Shown here: one piece after another, positions 7,527 through 15,991 of the stretch
Numbering within the stretch: position 1 is the first letter of the stretch
How the letters are laid out: each line of letters begins with the position of its first letter
Virus record (IMG/VR): IMGVR_UViG_3300020171_000106
Span: 1 to 27,913 of that record
Reading direction: 5' to 3' (one strand)
Source of the DNA: a virus
DNA length: 27,913 nucleotides
Position numbers and translations under genes: made by a program
The notes under the pieces: model-generated
Told to the model about the DNA's origin: nothing
The model's input: the letters and a program-made list of their open reading frames with translations, nothing else
Databases searched by the model: none

Positions 7527-9074
7527 TTAAAATTTCCACCAAGGTCTTTCTTCTGCTTGGATAGCTTTAATTTCAGCAATAATCGCTTTTCTTGCTGTTT
7601 CTGTTATTGTTTTTTTATCAATTGTTGAGGCAGATTGTATTGAAGCAATTGCTTCGTCGTAATTGTTATCAAATTTATTTATTACGGCTTCAGAAATTCT
7701 TCTTACTTGGTCTGGTTGGATTAAATCTTCCTTTGCTGTTCCATACGCCTCATCTAATAATCCATCAATAGACCCAACTGTTAGTTTGGTATTTTCATCT
7801 AAGAAACTTTTCATATCTGCTCGCGATACTGGCTGACCTTTTTCTTGACCAATTTCAATTGTTCTTTTAATTCCAGCAACTGTGGTAATATCAATTTCTT
7901 CTCCATTGTCGGTTTCAAAAAGAGGTTCGCCACCAGATGTCGTCCCACCGCCACCCGTTCCGCCTGTATCCTTCCACCTCGCTGGCGTAATCCCCATTGC
8001 TGCCGCTTGGGCTTCTGTCGTGCCGTAAGGAACTCCAAGAGTTGCCGCTTCTGTTGGGGATAAAACCTTGTCTTCCGCTACCGCCTCCGCTAAAAATGGG
8101 CTGGCTAATTGTGTCGCTTCTAAAACGCTCCCTGCCGCTGATATTTGAGCCAAGACATCATTAGGGGCAAGACCCGCAACGCCTAACATAATCTGCTGAA
8201 TTTGTTTGTCTTCGGCTTCTTTTTTCGCCAAGTCGGCTTCTTGTTTTTTCACAATATCTTCTTGGATTTTTAATTGTTTTGCTTCTGCTGCGGTAAGGTC
8301 TTCTCTAATAGCGTCAAAAAGGAATTTCTTTGTTTCAAGTTGTTGTCTTAATCCGCTGTATTTAAGGTCTATGGCTCGGTTGACGGATGCTTGGGCGGCG
8401 GCTTGCTTGCCTTGTATTGCTAAACCTTGGGCTTGTAATACGCCTATTTGAGCCGCCAATGCGTTCTTTTTGTTAATAAGTTTATCTTGGGCTCTGGCTT
8501 TTAATCCCATAAAGTGTCCCATCAACATTCCTGGTTGTTCTTTGAGGGCTTGTTCTTGTTGGTCGTATTGAGATTGAAGTTCCGCGTATTCTGCGTTTAA
8601 TACGCCTATCTGTCCGCTTATATCTGCTATTTGTGTTTCCATTCCTGGGATGCCTGCTGCTTGTTCTCCTGCTAATTGTTCTCCACCCTCTCCCTCTAAT
8701 TGAGTTAGAAGTCCTGTAATATCTTGGGTGGCTGCTTCTTTCTTTTTGGCGGCTTCTTCTACTAATTTAGCGGCGGCATCAGCGTCTTGTTTTTGTTGAG
8801 CCGTTACGCCCGATACAAACACATCAGCCGCTCCTGCGTCCCCTGTGGGGGCTTCTGAGAGGTCAATGGGGGTTTTTGGGGCTAAACTGTCGGGGGTGAT
8901 AGTAGTAATGTTTGTAGCCGCTCCTGCTGGCTTCCAAGACGCTTCCCAGTCGGGAATAACGCCTAATTGCTGGGCTTGCTCTTCGCTACTAATCCCGCCA
9001 CTAAATTGTTGGGTTGCTGGGTCATAACCCTGATATACTGTTTGGTCGTCTTTTTTACGATAAAATTGTGCCAT
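7527..9074 (-). CDS. Coiled-coil internal virion (ejection) protein candidate
   Basis: This 515-aa protein is Ala/Gln/Glu-rich. Residues about 95-300 form long coiled-coil helices (for example QKQDADAAAKLVEEAAKKKE, later KKQEADLAKKEAEDKQIQQI). A Gly-rich linker (GGTGGGGTTSGGE) leads to a compact helical C-terminal domain ending RPWWKF. It has no enzyme motif and no signal peptide. The start is supported by GGAG 12 bases before ATG 9074. It precedes the giant polyvalent gene with a one-base gap. In podoviruses such pairs are internal virion proteins ejected with the DNA; that role is inferred from composition and position only. Confidence 0.55.
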   Translation of the reverse strand: MAQFYRKKDDQTVYQGYDPATQQFSGGISSEEQAQQLGVIPDWEASWKPAGAATNITTITPDSLAPKTPIDLSEAPTGDAGAADVFVSGVTAQQKQDADAAAKLVEEAAKKKEAATQDITGLLTQLEGEGGEQLAGEQAAGIPGMETQIADISGQIGVLNAEYAELQSQYDQQEQALKEQPGMLMGHFMGLKARAQDKLINKKNALAAQIGVLQAQGLAIQGKQAAAQASVNRAIDLKYSGLRQQLETKKFLFDAIREDLTAAEAKQLKIQEDIVKKQEADLAKKEAEDKQIQQIMLGVAGLAPNDVLAQISAAGSVLEATQLASPFLAEAVAEDKVLSPTEAATLGVPYGTTEAQAAAMGITPARWKDTGGTGGGGTTSGGEPLFETDNGEEIDITTVAGIKRTIEIGQEKGQPVSRADMKSFLDENTKLTVGSIDGLLDEAYGTAKEDLIQPDQVRRISEAVINKFDNNYDEAIASIQSASTIDKKTITETARKAIIAEIKAIQAEERPWWKF

Positions 9075-9078
9075 AGTT

Positions 9079-9531
9079 TTATTCTCCTCGATAAACTCCC
9101 TTTAATTGATATTCAATTACTAAAATAACTTCTCCTGTTCCTGATTTACTTCCAGCCGAGTAGAGGGTAACTGTGTCGCCTTTGGTAATATCTTTTTTGA
9201 GCAGGGTTAATTCTTTGGTATACCATTGGGCTTTGCTTGCTTCGCTTGTGCCTGAAAAATAATAATCATTGTCTGACTCCTTGCCTACTCTAATACCTAC
9301 TCCTCCATCAGCCGAACTTGCTTCGGTGTAGAGCAAGAAAGCCCTGACTAATTCAGCGTCTAATTCGGTGTGGAGGCATACAAGCGTGGTAGCCCCCCCT
9401 GAAAGGTCTGCTGCGACAGAAGTCCGAGCAATAAAACTTGGCTTGGTCTTTAATTGCTCATAGTCAATTTCCTGAACTTCTTGTTCTTTTTCTTCTTCTG
9501 GATATACAATTTTTCCTTCTTTAATTTCCAT
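9079..9531 (-). CDS. Small beta-rich virion protein, unassigned
   Basis: A 150-aa protein with an acidic Glu-rich N-terminus (about 1-28) followed by alternating hydrophobic beta strands (SFIARTSVAADLSGGATTLV, then VTLYSAGSKSGTGEVILVIE). No catalytic motif is seen. Its ATG overlaps the stop of the beta-propeller gene (TAATG), so the two are translationally coupled. The pattern fits a decoration or small tail protein. Function is not recognised. Confidence 0.6.
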   Translation of the reverse strand: MEIKEGKIVYPEEEKEQEVQEIDYEQLKTKPSFIARTSVAADLSGGATTLVCLHTELDAELVRAFLLYTEASSADGGVGIRVGKESDNDYYFSGTSEASKAQWYTKELTLLKKDITKGDTVTLYSAGSKSGTGEVILVIEYQLKGVYRGE

Positions 9532-10967
9532 TATATTGCGTTTTTATATGGTGTTCCCCAAACTTCAATCCTTCTAATTTTTACATTTCCAGCGTCAAAG
9601 TTAAGAACCAACTGGACATCTTCAACATCAAATGTGCCGTCTAATGTAATCCTGCTAACCGCCCCGTGTGTTGCGTAAGCGGCTGTTCCCCAATCAGTCG
9701 GAGCATCGTTGTAGTCGGAGTTAATATCTATATTAAGCGAGTCGCCTGACGCCAAATCTCTGCCTAAAATAAGTTTAATCATTTCAATTTTGGTCTTGTC
9801 TTTTAATTGAATAAAGTTTGTTTTTGCTGATAGTCCAGTCGCTCCGCCCGTGACCAAGTCCTGTCGGTAAAGTTTGTTGTCGTTTGTTGAAAAATAAACA
9901 GTGCCTCTCTTGGCGTTAGCGACTAATGCGTGAACGCCTTGTGAAGCCGCCCAACCAGTAAAAGGATTAAAAACAGCGTTTGAATATCCTGGAAGTGGAG
10001 AGCCGTAAGATGTGATTGTATTTCCTCTCCTGCCTACCAGTAATTGAGTGCCTTCTAAAACATCAACCGCGGAGTGTTGCCCATATAGGCAGTCCACGCC
10101 TTCCGCAACTTTAACTGGCGATGAACCATAACTAAATCTATAAATCCCCCCGCTTGTGACGGCATAGTTCCAACCGCCCATTTTTTTAATTGACGATATA
10201 TGGGCTTCTGGTATTCCAAATTCCCTGCTTGGATAATTAGAATAAGTATCCCAAAAAATAACTTTTGTTTTGCCCATCAACGAAACATCGCCCAAGTTTT
10301 GAGTAATCCCAGCGATTAAGAATTGTCCGTCATCAGAGAGGCAAGTTAAATTATATTCCGATTCAAGTGTTAAAACTTCTTGCGTAAAAACTGGGTTTAA
10401 GTTGCCCGAAATCATACTTATTCTATTCACATCTCCGACAAATAATCTCCCAGAGAATAAGTGGAGCGGGTGATAAGGAGAGTCGTTTAATGATGAACCC
10501 GTTGACCAATCATTATCCCACGATGAACTTGTATCAAAAGGGGCTGCTCCTGTTTCGGTGCACATTCCAATTTGAGTTGTTTGGGTGTAAAACAAATAAG
10601 TCCCATAAATCGCAATTCCGTTGGCGGGGTTGGCAATCTTGTTAGCCCCGCTTCGTTCGTTTGTAATGGCGTTCGTAAAGAGATTAACCACATAGAAATT
10701 TCCTTCATTGCCAAATAAGTAAAGATACCCAGTATTTGAAGCGGTTATTTGCGTAGCCCACGCCTTTATAACATCAACAACTACTGCTCCTGTCATATCT
10801 GTTGGTGCGGCGAATGTTTGAAGTAGTCCGAAGTCGTTGCTTGCTCTGCGAGGTGAAACACAAGGCGATACTCCATCAGCTGAAAAGAAAAGTCCCCGTA
10901 AGCCGTGCGATACCTCGCTTACTCCTGAAAGAAAATCTTTTGTGGTTAGTTCAAATAGTTTAATCAT
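9531..10967 (-). CDS. Beta-propeller-like tail/stabilisation protein
   Basis: The 478-aa protein consists of repeated short beta units of the kind found in propellers: GNEGNFYVVNLFTN, GIAIYGTYLFYTQ, GGWNYAVTSGGIYRFSYG and GTVYFSTNDNKLYRQDL. A C-terminal jelly-roll-like part carries strands such as VSRITLDGTFDVEDVQLVLN. There is no signal peptide. Podoviral tail hub or stabilisation proteins (P22 gp10-like) share this design and sit just behind the adaptor genes, as here. It starts in an ATGA overlap with the 368-aa fibre-like gene. The propeller call rests on repeat pattern alone. Confidence 0.6.
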   Translation of the reverse strand: MIKLFELTTKDFLSGVSEVSHGLRGLFFSADGVSPCVSPRRASNDFGLLQTFAAPTDMTGAVVVDVIKAWATQITASNTGYLYLFGNEGNFYVVNLFTNAITNERSGANKIANPANGIAIYGTYLFYTQTTQIGMCTETGAAPFDTSSSWDNDWSTGSSLNDSPYHPLHLFSGRLFVGDVNRISMISGNLNPVFTQEVLTLESEYNLTCLSDDGQFLIAGITQNLGDVSLMGKTKVIFWDTYSNYPSREFGIPEAHISSIKKMGGWNYAVTSGGIYRFSYGSSPVKVAEGVDCLYGQHSAVDVLEGTQLLVGRRGNTITSYGSPLPGYSNAVFNPFTGWAASQGVHALVANAKRGTVYFSTNDNKLYRQDLVTGGATGLSAKTNFIQLKDKTKIEMIKLILGRDLASGDSLNIDINSDYNDAPTDWGTAAYATHGAVSRITLDGTFDVEDVQLVLNFDAGNVKIRRIEVWGTPYKNAI

Positions 10968-12070
10968 TTAATTATTTGAATATCTACTGCTTGAAGTGAA
11001 GCAGCAGAGCCAGCACTACTTCCATCCGCAACTATTTCAAAAGTTTTATTAATAGCCGTATTTATTGTCATAGCAGTTGTAGAAGCAATGATTGGGTCTC
11101 CTGTTCTATCGGGCGAGCGGAATAATCTATAACTGATAATTTGAGCAGAAGAATTGTTTCTATTTCTAATATCTATATCAACTTCGTAGTTATTAGTGCC
11201 AGTAGTGTTAAAATCGGTTGTGCTGGCTATTGTTTCGCCACCAAATCTAAATCCAATAGTAATCCATCCACTTGACCCACTCACAGTTCCAATTGCTTTA
11301 ATTCTCGCAATTCCATTAACGCCCATATCTCCTCCTGTAATTGTCCTTGAAAATAAGGATGACTCAGATGTTCCTATATGTGTATCTGGTGTATTTGTAG
11401 AATAATAGGAAGTCAATCTGAATGTCCCGCCAACAGTTAAATCTCCTCCGAGATAAAGCGAACCTGTTGTGGTAGCAGAGCCGTCCACTCTAAAACTATT
11501 ATGAACTGTTGAAGAAGCAGTCATATAAAATCCTTTGGTAGAAGTGGTGACCATTGCGTCCGCTCCACTATTATATTCCCAAGATTGAGTGACCGTAGCC
11601 CCTAAATCTTCTTGCCAAGTTATTAGTCCACTACCATCTGTTTTGAGAACATAGTTAGCCGTTCCGTCTGTGTTTGGCAACTGGTAAGCCCCAATTGTCA
11701 AACTATCAGAGATGTAAAAAAATGTCGTTGTGGCGTTAGTAGCCGTAGCATTGCCAACTACATTCAAATTTCCTAACATTTTCAAACTCCCAATCGTTGA
11801 AGATGAAGTATCGCCTAAAATAATCCCAAAAGTAGGGCTTGATGAAGTGTAGAGATAATCAGACCCTGCCGACCAGTGGATAGCGTTGTTGAGATTAGCA
11901 AAGTTATTGTTGATAGTCGTTCGGCTGTCAGATATTTGGTCGGTTGATAGGATAGTGGTTACTGTCGCTCCGAACTCTTCTTCAAATTGATATTGATTTA
12001 TAAAAACAAAAAGTCCTAACGACAGACCAACCGATATTGCTACTAAACTTAAATACTTAATTATGTTCAT
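10964..12070 (-). CDS. Membrane-anchored fibre-like protein, paralogue of the 494-aa protein
   Basis: The 368-aa protein has an N-terminal hydrophobic anchor (YLSLVAISVGLSLGLFVFI), then DQISDSRTTINNNFANLN, a motif typical of phage fibre or appendage N-termini. A low-complexity Thr/Ser region (GNATATNATTTFF, GSATTTGSLYLGG) and a C-terminal beta sandwich with GWITIGFRFGGETIASTTD follow. Residues about 118-190 are paralogous to the 494-aa fibre-like protein (YISDSLTIGAYQ, then DGSG, then DAMVTTSTKG). It is flanked by ATGA overlaps on both sides, so it belongs to the operon. A membrane anchor in this position is unusual. It may be a host-surface or receptor-binding component. Confidence 0.7.
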   Translation of the reverse strand: MNIIKYLSLVAISVGLSLGLFVFINQYQFEEEFGATVTTILSTDQISDSRTTINNNFANLNNAIHWSAGSDYLYTSSSPTFGIILGDTSSSTIGSLKMLGNLNVVGNATATNATTTFFYISDSLTIGAYQLPNTDGTANYVLKTDGSGLITWQEDLGATVTQSWEYNSGADAMVTTSTKGFYMTASSTVHNSFRVDGSATTTGSLYLGGDLTVGGTFRLTSYYSTNTPDTHIGTSESSLFSRTITGGDMGVNGIARIKAIGTVSGSSGWITIGFRFGGETIASTTDFNTTGTNNYEVDIDIRNRNNSSAQIISYRLFRSPDRTGDPIIASTTAMTINTAINKTFEIVADGSSAGSAASLQAVDIQIIK

Positions 12071-12261
12071 TTTTTTGTTTGATTAGACCATTCCAATTCT
12101 GTTTCTAACTCGTCCCAAGTTTCGTCCACATCGTCCCAAGTTTTAGGTTGCGACTCTTTCCAAGTAAGTCCCGAACCGCTCTTAAAAGGTGTGTCAAAGT
12201 CAGTGCCTTCTACTTTTGTGGCGTTGGTTACTGTGGTTGTGTTTTTAGTGGAATTTGCCAT
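12067..12261 (-). CDS. Trp-rich acidic mini-protein
   Basis: A 64-aa protein with a Thr/Asn-rich N-terminus and a C-terminal half containing regularly spaced Trp residues (LTWKESQPKTWDDVDETWDE). Similar 'TWDDV..TWDE' proteins occur in phage tail operons (family knowledge, without a function known to me). The ATG follows GGGAAGATAG, which encodes the end of the adaptor gene and serves as SD. It ends in an ATGA overlap with the 368-aa gene. Confidence 0.6.
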   Translation of the reverse strand: MANSTKNTTTVTNATKVEGTDFDTPFKSGSGLTWKESQPKTWDDVDETWDELETELEWSNQTKK

Positions 12262-12262
12262 A

Positions 12263-12970
12263 CTATCTTCCCATTGGGACTTTCATTTTTATAATACTTT
12301 TTTTATCTTTTCCTCTATTGGCAAAATACTCTTTAATAAGTTGTTCGTCTTCTCTAATCATTGCCGCTATATCTCCCCTTTGCGGGAGGTTTTTTTCTAT
12401 GAGATATGGAAGCGAAGCCATACGACAAATATACGGGTGAAAGATTGATGGTATCCCGCATTCGGTGCTGGTGTCGGTGGATACAAACTTGACCACATTT
12501 CGCTTGAAGACGACTTTTAATCCAGCGGTTGAGGCGTAGTTTGGAATTGGGTCAAGCAGGAACGAGTGAGCAAACTTCTGATACCTTATTGGGGCTCCAC
12601 TGTTGCTTGAAGGAAGCGTCCAGATATTCTTGGCGTCATCGTCCATCATTCCTACTGGGACAAGTTCAACCCAATCACCTGCTGCCGCGTTTTTAGCGAG
12701 AACCTTTTGGACGACTAAAATCTCATCAGCAAACTCATAGTCCTGTTGTCCTGAAACAATATCGGCTGTTCCAATAGGTAGGTCGCCTTTATTGAGGTCG
12801 TCAAATGTCCAATTACCGTCTGCTACCAAAGCGATAGAGGCAAATCTATCTAATGCTTGGTTTATTCTGGCTGTCTTGGCTAATAGAGAATAGTTGTTGT
12901 TGTCAACTCCGCAAATGCGGTTGACTTCCTCTACTAACCCATCACTTGTTGCTGCGGCTGAAAAATACAT
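12263..12970 (-). CDS. Head-tail adaptor protein
   Basis: The 235-aa protein starts with helices (TARINQALDRFASIALVADG), followed by the layout typical of podoviral adaptors: NWTFDDLN, then QQDYEFADEILVVQKVLA, PIRYQKFAHSFLLDP, GLKVVFKRNVVKF and a C-terminal helical part with PSIFHPYICRMAS. Such proteins dock under the portal ring and form the start of the tail. Position just after the capsid gene agrees. Its leader carries no good SD but holds the interleaved inverted repeats behind the capsid stop, so expression may depend on that structure. Confidence 0.78.
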   Translation of the reverse strand: MYFSAAATSDGLVEEVNRICGVDNNNYSLLAKTARINQALDRFASIALVADGNWTFDDLNKGDLPIGTADIVSGQQDYEFADEILVVQKVLAKNAAAGDWVELVPVGMMDDDAKNIWTLPSSNSGAPIRYQKFAHSFLLDPIPNYASTAGLKVVFKRNVVKFVSTDTSTECGIPSIFHPYICRMASLPYLIEKNLPQRGDIAAMIREDEQLIKEYFANRGKDKKSIIKMKVPMGR

Positions 12971-12990
12971 AGTTTTATAGTTAAATTACT

Positions 12991-13033
12991 TTCAAGCCAT
13001 ATCGGGTTAAGCGGCTTGAACTGCCAACCCGAT
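12991..13033 (-). promoter_or_regulatory. Two interleaved perfect 8-bp inverted repeats after the capsid stop
   Basis: On the minus strand, ATCGGGTT pairs with AACCCGAT (13033-13026 with 13008-13001), and TTCAAGCC pairs with GGCTTGAA (13020-13013 with 12998-12991). The helices interleave. The first begins 8 bases after the capsid TAA. The linker between their 3' strands is 2 bases, so a full pseudoknot is strained and two alternative hairpins are more likely. This may set the capsid/adaptor ratio, protect the mRNA 3' end, or promote recoding. Confidence 0.6.
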
Positions 13034-13041
13034 AGGAGCAA

Positions 13042-13920
13042 TTACGCTACTGCTACATCAAACAAAACTGGTTTGTTCAGCGCCCAGCACTTGAACTCCC
13101 AATCCAACCTTGAAACAACCGCTACGCCAGAGATTGCTCCCTCGGCTGTCGCGGGTTCGTTGTCGTAAACGATTTGACCGTATGTGTCTTTGAGAACTCC
13201 CAAGTGGAACAACTTCTTCACACCTGCGAATAAGTGGTTTGCTGTGTGAGAGTTAGAAACATAATGGTCAACTCCCATATAGCGATAACCTTCGTCAATG
13301 CCGTTTTTAAGGGCAATATCAGCCAAGTTAAAGCCATTGGCCTGTGCAACTTGTTCCAAAATCTCGAAGTCGGCTGCTCTCCAAAGAATGAACACGCCCT
13401 TGCGAGCCATTAAATCTTTGCCGTTTGCTTCTCTGATTTCTCTCTTAATCCCGCGAATAATGTCGTCAATGTTAGACGCGTCAACTGTGATGTTTCCAGC
13501 AGACCCTCCAATAGAGGAGTTGTCAAAATCTGTCCACATCGCGTGGTTGGCTAACATATCGGTTTCAAGATATTCGTTGATTAACTGACCTTGAAGAACC
13601 GCCATATCCATCTGCTTGACATACTTACACTGAGCCAAATCTGCCCTGTCAATAATCATAGGAACAATCCTTGATTGATTGATGGTCACATATTCATTGG
13701 TAAGAGTGAAAAGTTGGTGGGTATAAACAGAACCTCTGGTGTGCGATGCCGCAGTTGGGATACTGGACATATACGGATTGTTGAAAACTCTCTCATTCGT
13801 ATATTCTACCCGACAAACTTCTTTCCAGTTTGTTGGATAGCCAAGTCGCTCCTGTAACTTCACAGACCAATCTTCTAAAAACACAGAACCTGTAAATGTA
13901 TTTGCAGCTTCTGATGCCAT
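13042..13920 (-). CDS. Major capsid protein (HK97-like fold, probable)
   Basis: The 292-aa protein is of typical capsid size. It opens with MASEAANTFTGSVFLEDWSV and has segments common in HK97-like capsid proteins: an early beta strand region (EVCRVEYTNERVFNNPY), YVTINQSRIVPMIIDRADLA (P-domain entry), the spine-helix-like region INEYLETDMLANHAMW, and a late IVYDNEPATAEGAISGVAVV leading to a beta C-terminus. AAAGGA 7 bases before the ATG is one of the best SDs in the operon, fitting high expression. It directly follows the scaffold gene and precedes the adaptor. I rely on order, length and pattern; no N-terminal propeptide cut is evident. Confidence 0.85.
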   Translation of the reverse strand: MASEAANTFTGSVFLEDWSVKLQERLGYPTNWKEVCRVEYTNERVFNNPYMSSIPTAASHTRGSVYTHQLFTLTNEYVTINQSRIVPMIIDRADLAQCKYVKQMDMAVLQGQLINEYLETDMLANHAMWTDFDNSSIGGSAGNITVDASNIDDIIRGIKREIREANGKDLMARKGVFILWRAADFEILEQVAQANGFNLADIALKNGIDEGYRYMGVDHYVSNSHTANHLFAGVKKLFHLGVLKDTYGQIVYDNEPATAEGAISGVAVVSRLDWEFKCWALNKPVLFDVAVA

Positions 13921-13970
13921 ATCTATATCCTTTCGTTATAGACAGAGGCATAGATTACCGACCTACTGCG

Positions 13971-14528
13971 CTATTTAGGCGCTCCAACAATAGGATTGCT
14001 GGAAAACGGATTTCCGTCCGTTTGAGATTTCAGTTTAGCGTTGACATATTCCTGACGAAGTTTTGGCTGGTCAGCGGGAGGCATTTCGCCTTTTGCTGTC
14101 CAGTATCCAACCTCATCTCGCGGAGAGGATGAAGGACTTCTTGTAGAAGATGGGGGAGTGGCTTCTTCTAACGCCTTTGTATCTCTCATCTTTTTTAATC
14201 CGTCCATAAAAAGTGTATCTTCTATTGTTTCATCCAAATCCTTGCCTAACGCTTTGGACACTTTTAATGCCCACTGATGCTCTTCTGTTCCCTTAATTCC
14301 GTTGGAAATAAGGAATGCCTTTTGCGCGTAATCAAGTTCGCCTTTGTCCGTCTTTGCCTTTGCTGGCTTTGACTCTTTAACCTCTGGCTTAACCTCTACT
14401 TTTTCAAGTTTGGTCTTTAAGCGTTTAGCAATGCCTTGGTTTTTAAGAGCCAATGCTTTCCAATCTGTATTTTCGTCTTCCTCTACTGGAAGTTCCTCAA
14501 TTACATCTTGGTCATTTTTTTCGTCCAT
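13971..14528 (-). CDS. Capsid scaffolding protein
   Basis: A 185-aa protein. The N-terminus is very acidic (DEKNDQDVIEELPVEEDEN), the middle is Lys/Glu-rich coiled coil (AKRLKTKLEKVEVKPEVKES), and a Ser/Pro-rich linker leads to a short C-terminal helix (QPKLRQEYVNAKLKSQT). This composition and a position directly before the major capsid gene are typical of scaffolds, which fill the procapsid and leave on DNA packaging. No protease gene is seen nearby, so it probably exits or is cut by host enzymes. Confidence 0.8.
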   Translation of the reverse strand: MDEKNDQDVIEELPVEEDENTDWKALALKNQGIAKRLKTKLEKVEVKPEVKESKPAKAKTDKGELDYAQKAFLISNGIKGTEEHQWALKVSKALGKDLDETIEDTLFMDGLKKMRDTKALEEATPPSSTRSPSSSPRDEVGYWTAKGEMPPADQPKLRQEYVNAKLKSQTDGNPFSSNPIVGAPK

Positions 14529-14623
14529 AAATGATAATGGTAATCAATTTCTAAAATTGAGAAATCGCAATTTTAAATGGATTGAGAACCACGAATTAAT
14601 TTTTAATGGGAATAATAACCCAA

Positions 14624-15430
14624 TTACTTCTGATAAATTACATCACCGTAAAACATACCTTTGAAGTTTATCGCGTCTCCTGTGGTAAGAGCATCTGATG
14701 ATGTCGCTCCACCTACTCCTGATGCGGAAATAACTAACGCTGTCCCAGCAGGAATAAACAACGGGCTGGTTGTTGACCTTCTGGTCGTTCCTCCGCCAGC
14801 CAGAGTATCAAAGAATGAACCGATAGTTGTAGTCGCTTTATTTCCTTCTACTCCTGTGCCAACATAAACTCGGTCTGCATAACCCCAAACATCAAAGGAA
14901 ACATTATCTGTGCTTGTAGCAATTTTTGAATTAGCAACCATAGTTCTGGTGGTGGTGTTTGTTAAGGAACTGACTCCTGGTGAAAATCTTGAACCGCTTG
15001 TTAAGGTAGTTGTTCCAATCCCAAAATCACCAAAACCAGAGTCATCGTTCTGTTCGGTAATTGCCCATCCCCAGTTATAGAGGAATACATCTTCTGCGAA
15101 CAAATGTGTTCCGAGAACTAAATCTGTTTGAGCGGTTGATGTGGCACTTTGGTATCTTAATGGGATACTAAGAGATGCTCCAGTATATCCATCGTGAAAT
15201 CTTATTGCCTCATAAATATCTGGACCTGAAAACACTCCGACTGTTAAATCCTCAACCTCATCGCTCATTACTTCTGCGGTAAGATTATCAGCTAATTTCT
15301 CGCCTGCGTATTTGCCGATGATTTCTTTTAGAGACAATCCTGCGTTAGCCACAAAGACACCCGCTAAAAGAACGCATAAAACTGAAACTGCTAATACTGT
15401 ATATTTACTTACTGACTTTTTTTTAATCAT
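14624..15430 (-). CDS. Secreted Thr/Ser-rich protein of unknown function
   Basis: The 268-aa protein carries a clear signal peptide (basic start MIKKKSVSK, core VLAVSVLCVLLAGVFV, cleavage after VANA). The mature part alternates beta strands with Thr-rich turns (IGTTTLTSG, TNTTTRTMVA, KATTTIGSF), a style common in Parcubacteria secreted proteins. Its ATG overlaps the stop of the 48-aa basic gene (TAATG). It lies between portal and scaffold genes, where phages do not usually encode secreted proteins. It may coat the host surface, block superinfection or form part of a membrane-assembled virion structure. None of these is proven. Confidence 0.65.
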   Translation of the reverse strand: MIKKKSVSKYTVLAVSVLCVLLAGVFVANAGLSLKEIIGKYAGEKLADNLTAEVMSDEVEDLTVGVFSGPDIYEAIRFHDGYTGASLSIPLRYQSATSTAQTDLVLGTHLFAEDVFLYNWGWAITEQNDDSGFGDFGIGTTTLTSGSRFSPGVSSLTNTTTRTMVANSKIATSTDNVSFDVWGYADRVYVGTGVEGNKATTTIGSFFDTLAGGGTTRRSTTSPLFIPAGTALVISASGVGGATSSDALTTGDAINFKGMFYGDVIYQK

Positions 15431-15576
15431 TATTTCTTTCCTTTTTTCTTTCCTTTTATCTCGACCTTTACAAAGGTTTTTGCCTTTTTCAATTTTTTAA
15501 CTACAACTTCCTTAACCGCTTCTGCTCTTGTCTTGAACTTTTCCTTGAATGAACCTGACATTTTTGGTGGTAACAT
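15430..15576 (-). CDS. 48-aa strongly basic protein
   Basis: A small gene found by reading the gap between two longer genes. It starts MLPPKMSGSFKEKFKTRAEA and ends KVEIKGKKKGKK. About 17 of 48 residues are Lys or Arg, so nucleic-acid or membrane-phosphate binding is plausible. It is sandwiched: its ATG lies one base after the stop of the 137-aa gene, and its TAA overlaps the ATG of the secreted 268-aa gene. Such packing makes it very likely real. Function is unknown. Confidence 0.7.
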   Translation of the reverse strand: MLPPKMSGSFKEKFKTRAEAVKEVVVKKLKKAKTFVKVEIKGKKKGKK

Positions 15577-15577
15577 A

Positions 15578-15991
15578 TTATTTGTAAGTTATTACTACTT
15601 GACCATTGAATCCCGACGAAGATTCAATTATTAAACCCCTACTTGCCGCTAAATCAAACGAATATGTCATTTCATCTGCCGCTGCTGGGAAACTTACAAT
15701 TGTGGTTGAAGCGATGTCAGTGGTTGAAGTTGCGTTCTTTAACTGGAATGACGCAGCCGATGAACTGGCAATTGTGACATATCCTAAAATCGTTTGTCCT
15801 GTCTTGACTTGTGAAACCTTCGTTGAAGCGAAAGTGGTAGAACTGGCAATAGCGTAAGAATAGATTGAATTTCCTCCTAAATCTGGCTCAACTGGATACT
15901 CATTCTTAAAAGCTCTGTAAGTGAAGATGCTTACCGCAGAGATGACTATTACTAATACTATGATTATTGTTCCTAATGATATTTTATTCAT
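15578..15991 (-). CDS. Membrane-anchored Ser/Thr-rich small protein
   Basis: The 137-aa protein has an N-terminal transmembrane anchor (GTIIIVLVIVISAVSIFTY) and an outer beta-rich part (TILGYVTIASSSAASFQLKN, TEDI-free Thr/Ser turns, then GLIIESSSGFNGQVVITYK). The start has GAAAGGA about 7 bases upstream. The topology resembles small pseudopilin-like or surface proteins, but no prepilin cleavage motif is seen. It lies just after the 113-aa gene and is coupled to the 48-aa gene. Unknown function; possibly part of a set with the secreted 268-aa product. Confidence 0.65.
   Translation of the reverse strand: MNKISLGTIIIVLVIVISAVSIFTYRAFKNEYPVEPDLGGNSIYSYAIASSTTFASTKVSQVKTGQTILGYVTIASSSAASFQLKNATSTTDIASTTIVSFPAAADEMTYSFDLAASRGLIIESSSGFNGQVVITYK

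Noticed and set aside
7526-7579. Extended start of the giant polyvalent protein
   Set aside because: It would overlap the end of the upstream gene by 53 bases, while ATG 7525 lies directly after that stop with GGTGG upstream.
14529-14623. Terminator between the secreted 268-aa gene and the scaffold gene region
   Set aside because: AAAATTG/CAATTTT can pair but the stem is A/T-only and short, with no clear U run; it is not supported as a terminator.
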